A stretch of 64,000 nt of DNA, taken from Ostrinia nubilalis (lineage: Eukaryota; Arthropoda; Insecta; Lepidoptera; Crambidae). Below the pieces are notes generated by a model that ran no database searches, was not told where the DNA came from, and saw only the letters and a program-made list of their open reading frames with translations. Position 1 is the first letter of the stretch. The number at the start of each line of letters is the position of its first letter. Shown in pieces: positions 24,170 through 35,600 of this stretch. The stretch lies in the NCBI RefSeq assembly GCF_963855985.1, contig NC_087093.1, positions 69,501 to 133,500 of the forward strand, written 5' to 3'. The translations under genes and the position numbers were made by a program.

Positions 24170-24421
24170 TTAAGCGGGTTTTCCACCGCGAGCGGAGCGA
24201 ACCCGTTAAATGACTCGCATTAATCTCGAAATACAATATGCATAACATCTGTTTCCACCAACAGTCGAGCGAAAATGACAGAGGGCAAAAAGAGTAAAAA
24301 AAAATCACTACCCACATTCTCGAACTCATTTCAGTGGAAAAGCAATTCTATTTTATACGCACGAAGTCCGCTCCGCTAGATATACCTAGTTCATTCCTCT
24401 TTGGCGGTGGAAAACGAGCTT
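24170..24421. mobile_element. MITE with agcgggttttccaccgc ends
   Basis: Inverted ends near 24172 (gcgggttttccaccgc) and 24402-24420 (gcggtggaaaacgagc); about 250 bp; no target duplication established. Confidence 0.55.
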
Positions 24422-24617
24422 TACTGTTTGCTACAAAATGAGGGTGTCCCAGAAGGATAGAACTCGAAAAATAACTCCTTTACAAAGGAATTAACACAAT
24501 CGACCAATAATTCCAAGATGACGCGTAATTTTTAATTTTATTTTAGTAGATAGCTTGAACTTGAAATCAATAGTTTACAGTTCATACTATAATACTGGGC
24601 GGTGTAGTTTGGCGACG

Positions 24618-25249
24618 CGCAGTGGGACGGATTTCAGATTTGTGGACATAGCACTTTTTTGTTACACATATTTTTTTTATTATGCCAATCGATAGCCCTA
24701 AATATGGTGATCAGCCGGGCTAGGATGCGCGCCGTCATATTATTATAATTTATCGACGTCAAAAATGGGCAAAATCGCTAAAATGACGTGAGTGCACATC
24801 CTAGGCCTACAAATATTAATTCTGAGTATTTTTTCGTAAACATAATACATAAGAGAAAAATTTAATATCAATAAAAAGGTATGGAAAGATACCCAAATTG
24901 TTCCATAAGTACCAAGTCTTGGAAAATCTCGGCTTGATAAATTTATAGTAGGACGTGTAAAAATGCTTTTTTTTAAGCCTATTTACAGAAATAAATGAGT
25001 TTTATGAGTTAGTATAATGAGCATTTATGAGTAACGCCACATACACACTATTCTCCTGATATGAGAAGTTTTTGTCAAAAAATATTTCAAGTACTAAAAA
25101 GAACAACATGAATATTATGGTTTTTAGGTTTTAATTTACAAAATTGCTTTTCTGTGTCACGCTAATGTCCGCTAATATCACTTAAACATTATGTATATCG
25201 ATATCGAAAGTGCTATGTCCGTAAATCTGAAATCCGTCCTACTGTGCGC
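24618..25249. mobile_element. Inverted-repeat element with a nested short MITE
   Basis: Ends gcgcagtgggacggatttca and the near complement (tgaaatccgtcctactgtgc), with similarity of about 45 bp reaching the 'atagcactttt' word. The family-1 MITE at 24717-24810 sits inside it, so it was inserted later. Confidence 0.65.
24717..24810. mobile_element. Short MITE, family 1, copy 2 (nested)
   Basis: Shares 'atgcgcgccgt', 'tttatcgacgtcaaaa' and the 'ctaggcctac' end with 21084-21192. The left end is less well preserved. Confidence 0.55.
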
Positions 25250-26380
25250 CGTGCTTAGCTTTGCGTGTGGAACTGTAGTGTGAACTACTCTATCGCGGTG
25301 GTTAGCGATTCAAGAATAATAAGTCTTAAAATCTCCTTTTAGGACTTGAGTTCGTAACATTGTTTTATTTGTATGACAAACGAGATTCGCATTTTCTTAT
25401 ACTTAATTAGTTAGTCGAATACTAAAGCTTTAGAACTACCGACTCTAGGCAGTTAGATGGGTTCTGAAAGATCCCCCAATTTATCTTGCCTGTCTGAAAC
25501 ACCCTTTTACTATAGCTATACACACATTAGTTTCAAAGATTAAAATCTGCGATATATTAGTATAAATACCCGTACCGTAACAAAATTGGACGAAAACATA
25601 GTTACTGTATCGCTAGGTACAAATAAGGTTATTCGTGTTTGGAGTCCGTATTGAATCATCGACGTTTGACATACCCGCCATAACTAAGATTTATTTAAGT
25701 AAAAACTAATGAGAAAGGGCAGTTCATGAAAAATATGTCGTGCCAAAATCATTTCACATATTTGGCAGGTCATAATGTCGTCACACACCGCAAGTGAATA
25801 TGACGCAGATGCACGGGAGGTCAGCTATAAGTCAGTCTGTCAACCACCATGGATTTGATGTGTAGTTTACTTACCTTAACACGTCGACGCGCAATTAATA
25901 TTGGCAGATAACAGCACAAATTAAATTTGAAAGGGATTTTATTTACTTAGCTTAAAGCTCAGGTATTAAAATATTAATCAATTCAACGAGAGAACATAAC
26001 TTATTAGACAATATTGCTAGTTTATTGCACGTCGATGAGCAAACCGACTTCGACAGCGTCACAAGCGGCCAGCTTTAGGCCGTCACCCACTGCTATATCG
26101 ATGTTAAAATATTAGGGGTATGTAGGTACAGGATGCAGTTGGGTTGATTCGGAATTTCTACCGAGACTTCACAGACATTGTGGAGCAGACGAGGGCTCGG
26201 CGCAGCCCGCGCAGTTTTTAAAGGATTTCAAAATCGTAATGGCTGTCAGCGCCTCCCCTCGCATGCTAAAACAAGCGACCGATCTTAACAGTCGCGGTTT
26301 CAGATAGCGTTGTTTACTGATGATTTATAAACGCGCGGAAAAGTCGCGGCAAGTCGCCCCGGTATCGCCCTCTTCGTTGA
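25250..26380. other. Intergenic, nothing recognised
   Basis: AT-rich sequence between the Chk1 3' side and the 3' end of the minus-strand PPP1R14-type gene. No frames above 60 codons and no inverted-repeat element seen. Confidence 0.45.
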
Positions 26381-26384
26381 TATG

Positions 26385-26390
26385 TTTATT
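26385..26390 (-). terminator. Poly(A) signal of the PPP1R14-type gene
   Basis: AATAAA on the minus strand (tttatt on plus), 251 bp past the TAA stop, followed by a GT/T-containing stretch. It is the nearest candidate downstream of the stop. Confidence 0.5.
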
Positions 26391-26640
26391 GCACTTTCGA
26401 TTCACATCATCTCACTGAAAATTTAATCGATCGACGTCAGTTATTACGTCATTAAAATAATAAATAGATATCAAATCGACACGAATAGTATAGTAACCCT
26501 TAACTACTTATCTACTTAGACTATAAATACCTAGCCGGTTACAATCGGAACTCGGCGCCCGCAGCGAGTCGCGCCGCGCGCTCGGCGACGTCGCAACGTC
26601 GTCGACGACGTCTCAAGAGTTAGTTCCGCTCGTGGGCAAC

Positions 26641-26682
26641 TTACAGAGTCTTCGCCTTTTCTAACAGTTCGTTGATAAATTT
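26641..26682 (-). CDS. PPP1R14-type gene, terminal exon
   Basis: Acceptor tatttcag before 26682. Encodes KFINELLEKAKTL and TAA (26641-26643). The stop overlaps a perfect donor sequence (ct|gtaagt), so a spliced extension is possible, but the human proteins also end shortly after this helix. Confidence 0.8.
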   Translation of the reverse strand, partial: KFINELLEKAKTL

Positions 26683-29600
26683 CTGAAATAAGTAAAAGAC
26701 TAGTCATTTGAGGACTTTCAAAGGAAATCATAATTTAACTTACAATCACAATAACTTACATTTACATCTTTTTGAGGTTTTTTGGCATCGGATAGTAAGG
26801 TCTGTAACAATAACAGTAACAATAAATAGAAACAGAAAAAAACTTTATTGACACAGTAATAGTCCAGTCATTTGGTACAAAATAATGGGGTTACCTAGAA
26901 AGTTTTCCGGGAGTAATGAAAATTGGTATTTATATAGATTTTGATATGCTCTTTCCGATTCTAGTGGTAAGCCTTTAGACACAGAGGTCCTGGGTTCGAT
27001 TTGCCAAACGGCTAACCTGGAAATCATTTGGGGAAATAAATTCTTTGTCAAAACGCATATTGAAGCATACTTTGCGGGCACTCCCACGACAAAATTATTG
27101 ATTTCACAAAAAGGTTATGTAGATATCAAAAATAGGAAATTTTCTCTAGATTTGGTTTCCCTAAGCGTGTTTTATCAAAAAATTTATCGCGAAAGAAAAT
27201 ATAAAAAAAAAAACTGCTACTAGGCAGCATTTTACCAATATGGCGGCGTGAGCGGCAACCATACGAGGTCGTAAAGTTGAAAATCGGAAAGAGCATATCA
27301 AAATCTATATAAATACCAATTTTCATTACTCCAGGAAAACTTTCTAGGTAACCCCATTATTTTGTACCAAATGACTGAACTATAAGTAATTAATACATAA
27401 TAAACAACAACACATCTAAAATAAATATAATAGGGTCCCCCGCTCAGCATTTATCTAAGCAAAGGGCCTAGTGTGAGTTTACGTCAAAAAATGACATAAA
27501 AATGTATGACGGATTATACAGCGCCCCTAGCGGAAACGTTCAGGAACTAAAATTTTCATACATAGTGAGCGCGTTTAATGTAAACTCCCACTCAGCCCAC
27601 TGGTCTTCCGCGGACGCCCTTGCTATCGGCATCGCGCATCCCCCTGAGGCAGTAAGCCAAATGCAAACATTTTCTAGACGTCACGTCCATTTATTTTTCT
27701 CAATCAAATTGCGCAAGTACACTATGCGGATAATTTAGACGATTATCACACTGCACCGCGGTCCGCGTGATTACATATAAAAAATCCCGCGCGCAGACGC
27801 GTTGTCAGTGTGTTGTGCCGCGCGTGTTTTCAATACAAACTGAGGTACTTGCATACAATGATTAAATCTGTCGTCCCGCGTACGGCGGCGGAGCGCGGTG
27901 CAGTGTTATAATCGCCTTACCGAGACGAAGCGCCAGCGTATTCACACTAAGTACCTATACGTCTCGGTAAATATGCATAATGTATTTGCGCCGAAACAAA
28001 ACGTAGTGACGTCACACACGTGACGTCAGTGTCTCACCGCGAGGTGGCGGCGCCGCAGCTCGTCGCCGTCCATGTCCAGCAGCTCGTCCACGTCCACCTC
28101 CACCTCCGCGCCCGCGCCCCCCGCGGCCCCCGCGGCCCCCGCGCCGCTGCTCTCCTGGAACGAACACACGATTGGCAAACGACAGATCCTGGAATGTTGT
28201 AAAGCCCGGTCTGTGAGCACGTAGAATTTTGTCCAATGACCCCAAGCTACCCATCCTTATCACTCGCGCGTTGCTGTCGCGACTGTGCGACGGGCGCCCG
28301 CAGTGAGTGTGCGAGCGCGACAGCAACATAATTACGCGCGAGCGATAAGGATGGGTAGCTTGGGGTCATTGGACAAAATTCTACGTGCCCACGGACCAGG
28401 CTTTAGTAACAAAGTACAGATAAAAAGGATAATTTGTAAACTTTTAGTGTTATAACTTGCTTCTGATTCGTTTTACCTATGACTCTTTAAAGTTGGGTGG
28501 GTTATAAACCGCAACTCCCCGATAATCCACGCTAAATTTTGTCAGTGTGTGCGTGCGCGCCGCATACGTATTGGCGCGCTCACATACAAACCGCGCTCGG
28601 TGCGTTTCTATGAAGATAACCTACTCATTTGTATTTACTCTGCTTCAGGCAACTTAAAAAAGTATATTTTGTGTTTCTATTATTAATATTAGTTTATAAC
28701 CCACCCAACTTTAAGTCTGTCACTCATGCAAGGTTAGCGAAAAAAGAGACAAATGTTTTATAATTCCATTCCATCCGATACATCCCATCGGAATTCTTTT
28801 GGCGGCTTTTGGCGCATCCTAGAACCAGTTCATTATTCTACGAGTACATACGGAAAAACTTAAGTAAAGAACGATGGGAATCCGGACAAAGCTTACCGGG
28901 AAGCGCGGTGCGGCAATGTTTCGCCGGGATGGCGTGGGGCGGACGGGGTAGACAGCATCATCACACACACTATCTACAGAAACTGCCCGTCCCTGCCTCA
29001 TTAATTATCCCTAGCGCTCTTCTCACTTTCTTGCGTGGCAAATGCATGGCTCAAATGGCGGTTACGACAATGTCGTGGTCCCATGTACTTGATTAATATT
29101 TGGTAATTAGTGGGTAGTTGTTTTCTGTGAATCCGAGGGTAATGCTGCCGACACACTATGCGCCTCGACATTACGACTAGTAAGTCAACCCTAAGTCAAG
29201 TCGCGTGTTTCCACCCTTGGACAACCTGGCAAGTAAAGTTCGTCAAGTCACACGCGACATGACACCACCACTGACAGTGTTGCCAAGTCTCAAAAATGTC
29301 AGAAATAAAAGAGGTTGAAGTAGTACGAAATTGCCTATTTTTTTAATAAATATTCATTAATATATTTCTATACAATAGCTATATCCATTCTTCATGTTTA
29401 TTTCAGGTTTTGTCGCATCATTAGTACATAGTCTAAAAATACGTCAATGTCAGTTGGCCATATTTGTTTACATTTTTGGAAATTTCTAAAGAATTGGACT
29501 GTTAAGTTCACTCGCCTTCGTGAGTCGCGTGAACTACACCTACTCAGAGCCAATCTTTTAACTACACGCCCTAATTATTCTACAAAACCTAACAGGTCCC

Positions 29601-32600
29601 AATAGATATAAATTCCTAAATAAATGCATCATTCAGGACGCGGAGGCTTAATTCATTAGGTCAGTTGATGTCCTCATGATTACCAAATGACATTCAGTAG
29701 GTTCTCGTAGGTCACAACCACAACGACACAGTCATGTAGCAGGCCGGGAGCACTCGCGCCTTGGTCGTTTCTAGTACCCAAGGCGCCGACCACTATGCGG
29801 CAGAGGGAACACCCCAGGTTTTTAGTGGGTTTGAGCTCCACATAACCTGCCGTCCCCCGGCGGTAGGTATGGATAGGCCATTTTCCTGGGTAAAAAAAAA
29901 AGCCCGACAGCACTCACCGGCGCCTCGAAGAGCTTCTGCAGCTCGTCGTAGAGCCACATCTCCACGGCCAGGCGCTTGCGGATCAGCGCCATCTGGTGGC
30001 TGCCGTACTTCGCCGTCAGGAACTTCTCGCGGCGCTCCTTCACCTGCGGCGACAGTGAAACTTATTGTTTATTTTATAATCATAATATTTTTAATTATTT
30101 ATGTTTTCTTTTCGAGACATCTAAGACTACCATTCTTTCTTCATTATTTTAGAGTTTGAGCGGAACCCGTTGCCGATATCGCCGGCGGTTTATACAGGGT
30201 GTCCCAGAATGGGTGAATCAAACTGCTAGGGGAGGTAGCTCTACTAATGTACTATCCCTAAAAAATATTAAAAAATATTTTGAGTTCGGATTTTTTTTTT
30301 AAATTAAGTGCTCTAAACTCAAAATCTTGTCATTATTTTCAAAAGTTTGTTTACAGATAAACGAAGCGATCATGTACATTGCCCAAGTAACACGCAATCT
30401 GTATATTCACTGAAGTTAAGATTGATTTACGTTTTAAAGTCAGACTATCACTTTAAATCAGTTTTGACTTAGTTTAAATGCTTTTGAGTAGAATGCGGTA
30501 AAATTTACAATGCATGAAGCTATTATATGGTCTAAAAAAATTAAGTTAATTGGCTTATAATCATACTAAAACATTAATTACTTTTAATATACAGCACCTT
30601 TAACAGCATTTACACTAACACAAAGGTTAAAACCGTATATTAGTAAATAAGAAAACCTAATGCATTAAATAAACGTTGTCGAAATATTCTATAGTGCATT
30701 CAGATATATTAACACATTTTACAGATTGAACGCATTTTTATGATCTTTTCTTATGCTTATTTACTGCTCAGCATTAGCCAAACATTTACTAAAGTTTTAG
30801 CTCTGTTATCTTCTTATTTTATTGTTACTTTAAAGCTTTTAGCACTATTTAGATAAATAAAAAAATATTTTATTACTTTAGGTCATAATTTGGCCATAAA
30901 ACTACGAGCCGTATGATTATATTCATTTGTGCGTTAGTAGGTCCTGTATATTCATTAGAAAATTTATGTCGAACGTGTCACGTTATTGACATGAATAAAC
31001 AGTGGAAAAAGACTTAAGGCCGGGTTGCACCAACTTACTTTAACAAACGTCAAAAATCTGTCAAACCCCATACAAAAAACATCGGTTATCGTCATAGTTA
31101 CGGTCAAAGTTAGGTGGTGCAACTCAGCCTAAGAGAACAGGTGGAGTAAAGAGAAAGATAAAGACGGAATATTCAAACTTTATATTTGGTTTAAGAAATG
31201 CAAAACGTGTTCCAAAAAATGATACACCTCATACACAAAATACAGTACAATCGGTTGTTGTGTGAGTCAAGAAGTTCCGTAGAACATTCCTTCATCCCTT
31301 TCGGTCGTTTGCACTATTTTAAAAGGCATCTGAAAAAAAAACAAATAAGCTTATTTATGACTTAATAGAGAAGTAGTTACCTGAAAACTAAATAATTACC
31401 CGTATAACGCATACCCTTAAAAAAACGACTACAGCAACACTACTAACTAGTTACAAAAAGTTCCTTTAAATTATTACTATTACAATGAGCGAAAAATAAG
31501 ATAGGTAGCTATATCGTGTTTCATTACAAATTACATTTGTAGTGATAATGATTTTATACTTAACACTTGTCAAACTAGGTACCTACCTAATTGGAGACAG
31601 ATAAAATTGAAAGACGTGGAGTAGGGGATCATGACGTGATTAAAGGATTCTAAATTATTGTTTCGGTACCCTGATTAACACTAAAGCAATCCATTTTTAT
31701 GACGTTTAAACCTAATGAACATTATAACATACCTAAAAAGTGTTACAGTAATGCTAAAGATATCACTTAGATATTTTATATGTAGGTTGAATGACTTAAC
31801 CATTTTCTTTTTACTATAATAAGACTGACAACATTAAAAGACACTAGTTGAAAGTTTAAAACATTAATATTATCTGACGCCATTTGCTATCTGTTTTCTC
31901 TAACATAGAAAATAAAATTATAATACACATATGCATGAAATACTACTTATTATCCTTTTCTTACAAGCGGAGTATCGATAGAAGCAATTTTATAAGTTAA
32001 AATTAATCAAATCGTTAAAAAAATCACAAAAAGTGTCATATGTCGATTCTAAATTTGTCCCTATTTTATTAAAAAAAGGATTTCTGTGAGGGCGCGTGAA
32101 TTATAAACCACAAACATATATATATTTTCACATAAGACTAATACTCCCAGCTCATTTTCATTCTTGAAACAAAAAAAAAAAGATACTTACCTTATGATAA
32201 ATTATTTTAAATAAAGACATTAAAACATCTCCTCACAACACCATTGCACTGCAATACTCTAAACGAAAAATAATCAAATCGGACAATAAAATGCGATAAG
32301 TTTTTTCGAATACTTTCAAACAAACAAAATAAAACGTTCAGCCTTAGAATAAAACGTAACTTTGGCATTGTAATTCTGAAAGCTGTTTCAAAGCTGTACT
32401 AACATCTAATAAAATGCTTTTTACATTAGAATATGCTGTCTAACAACTTTACTAATGTCTGTCTTCAATAACATTATAAGCGCTGGTTAGCAGCACTAAT
32501 AATATTTAATAATGCTCAAAGCCGTATTATTTGGGGCCCAAATTGCGCTTACAAGACACTTATAGACTTTTATACGGCTGATATAGTGCTACATATGCTG

Positions 32601-35600
32601 CTCATATACTGCTCTGCACGTAGGTTCATGCTGTTGTACGCTTCTTATAATTGTGTTTTGTGTTACTTGGGTGGTCAATTAATATAAGTAAGAAAAATTA
32701 CAAAATAAACTCCAAACGCAGCAATTATAGCCAGATACTTAGGCAAAGCTGATTTATTTTAATTTTTCAAAAAAAAAAATTTTTTTTGTTTCCTTATGCG
32801 CTTTATTTTTTTTTTTTTTTTAATTTTTTTTAGCGATAGTACATTAGTAGAGCTACCTCCCCTATCAGTTTGATTCACCCATTCTGGGACACCCTGTATT
32901 TGTCAGCGTAATCGTGCGCATCAGCTTTTGTAATGCTGCGTTTACACTGCGCGGAAATTAGCCAAGTCAAGTCAAAAAAACAGTGGAGTGGGGATGAATT
33001 ATGGATGAATTATGAATGAATTTCATCCCCACTCCTCTGTTTTTTTTACTTGACACTGCTAATTTCCGCATAGTGTAAAAGCAGCATAAAGCACCAGCAC
33101 CCAGCGTCGACGGCTCACCTCGCCCTTGTCGCTGAAGTTGACGTGCAGGCCGGACTTGGCCGGCGAGCGCTCCGTGGGCGAGAGCGCGGGGTGCGGGGCG
33201 CGCGCGGGGAAGGCGCCGGCCGCCACGCCGCACTCCATGCCGCACGCCGCGCCCGCTGCGCCCGCGCCGCCGCCCGCGCTGCCCCTCTGCTAACACAACA
33301 ACGAACGATCTCAGTCCGACTTATTCTTGTTTGACAAAACTTCACTCACACGTAATATTATGACATAAAGGGTAGGTAAGAAGTACACGGACATCCGCGA
33401 TTCCTATGGAACGAATCAAATCAATCAATGCAGTAATTAAGCCCTTTCCAGGGCACGAAGCTACACGTCTTAAATATCTAAATAAAGCTTGCTCTACGAC
33501 CACTTCGGGACAACAATGGGCTGGTGCTGAGAAGGGGCGGATGTACCTACCTACTACTGACTTAATCACCTTTGCTAGCGAGCCTCTTCAAAAGATAACG
33601 TACCTACGTTAGTGAGTTCTCCTATTTTTCGGCGATTTTCATGACTTCGAATTATTTCATGTTTAAATTTTTTTTAAATGGGTCGGATAAATAAAAACAT
33701 ACTTAATCCAAATCTTGAACAAACAATGTTCAAGAGTTACTATGTTTGTGCAAAACATTGCGCAGCGGACGAGCCTTTAGAACCCAGATTAGACTTGGGA
33801 CTTCCTTGAACCACAAAATATAATTTTGTACTTGAACACATAAGCAATTAAATGTTTTTTTCTTTTTTTTCTGTCTTTCAATATTTTTGGGAAATTATAA
33901 GTTAAGCCGCAGATATATTTTTTGCCACGGTATTTATATCTGATTTTATAACTAAGCCACGTGAATATTAAAAGGCTTCTAATATACTAGGCTTCTAATA
34001 TTCACCTTCTTTTATATGCCACCTAAATAATTCCAAAGAAAGCGACAAATAAAGAGCAACAATTATTATGACTTTTCCCCTTGGACGAATCCAAGCTTGT
34101 CCCCCTGCACCTGATTTATATTATACTTATACATCACCACCTAATTTATTAACTCAGGAGTGGAGTTAAGTATGCCCATAAGCAGGTTTCAAGACGCCAC
34201 CGGGTCCAAAGCGGGTTGTTCATACGACAACCCACAGATCGACCATGCTTCCCGTTCAACTACCCTCCACGGAATCCCTAATTTAACTTGATACGTTTTT
34301 TAGTCAAATTCGATATCTGCTTTAAACTTTTGTAAAACATTATGTCATCTAATAGTAAATTATGGAAATAGTTGCCAAAATTTACTATTATACATTTATA
34401 CCTGGATGGTAGTATTAGTTGGTACTAAGTAGTATGTAAGTATTCTTCTGCTGACTTATAAGTCGACCTACCTACCTACATATTATTCTATGTATGTATA
34501 GGTATGTAGGTATGGCTTCGCTCGCAGCAACGAAACATTTAAGGCCGGGTAGCAGAGAAAATGGCGAAAATGAGGTTTTCATTTTTCATTTTTGAGGTAC
34601 TAAACAGTAAAATTAAAGGCTAAGATTTTTTTTGGGCATAGTTGAGGATATTTTCTAGGGCTATTAACGGATGGAAACACGATTTGATGAAGTTGACTCG
34701 ATAGAATAAATTCCCAAAGTTACCTCTATTCGTTTTCTAAATATGGTTTTATTTTTAAAATAAGCGATTTAAGATTCTGAATCTTTTACTAAACTAAAGT
34801 TCAGAAATAACTTGAGGGCTTTTAACGGATGAAATTTTTATATTGCGTCTTATTTAGTTACTATGTTAAAAAATGTGGAAAAAATCGCCCATGACGGCTT
34901 GGACAATCTCAATCAGTCGCGCGGTGGCGCTTACGGAGGACGGACGCGTGTCAGTTTTTTGGCTGTGACAGTTCGCGATTTGTCAATATTTTTGACAATG
35001 ATGACTTTGATGAGTCACAGTATAATAATATCAGTGTTAGGTACTGAAGAAAGCTAAAATGTTTGATAATTAAGAATTATTAATTTTGTCTACCTATTGA
35101 AATTTAAATCGTTGGCATCCTTTTAAACTAAGACTCTACTCATGATACATAGTACATTCCTTAAATATGAGACAAAACCAAAGAGTTAAAATTACATTTT
35201 AATAGTACCTACCTACATACACTCTTTAGAAGAGCACACTGACACAAATAAATAATAAAAAATTAGGTCAGTGGGTCAAATATAGGGGCAGCACGTCACT
35301 GAAAGACGATTCTGTTTACTCGGCATCTGGGCTGGAGAATATGAATCCTTGCTTACAGATGCAGATGTAAGTAGAGTTATAACTGGACAAATTTTACATG
35401 AAATGTTCAACAGAAATCAGTTAAAAGACACATACATGGAATACCAATAAGGTTGCGAAGGGAAAGCTACCTATTATAAACTAGCGGCCGCCCGCGACCT
35501 CGTTCGCGTGGACCTCGTTTTGCCCCCGTTAGATATGATGTTTTACCTCGTTTTACCCATGTTGATAGATGGCGTTTCACGGCTTCTCCCGAATGAATAT

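Larger units (their letters stand above)
30195..32896. mobile_element. TA-flanked MITE (CAGGGTGTCCCAG ends) split by a 2.3-kb insertion
   Basis: Ends cagggtgtcccagaatgggt and the complement, TIRs of at least 70 bp, TA on both sides. The intact 356-bp version at 41503-41858 shows that everything between about 30382 and 32671 is an insertion. In PPP1R14-type intron 2. Confidence 0.85.

Noticed and set aside
26531..26731. 66-codon minus-strand frame through the terminal exon of the PPP1R14-type gene
   Set aside because: It runs through the acceptor and is in another frame; the family match requires splicing at 26682.
26980..27010. Possible tRNA gene (ggttcgatt B-box word)
   Set aside because: No acceptor stem, anticodon arm or A box could be assembled; it lies inside a MITE.
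28809..29096. 95-codon plus-strand frame in an intron
   Set aside because: No start context, no domain, no splice partners; repeated-looking neighbourhood.
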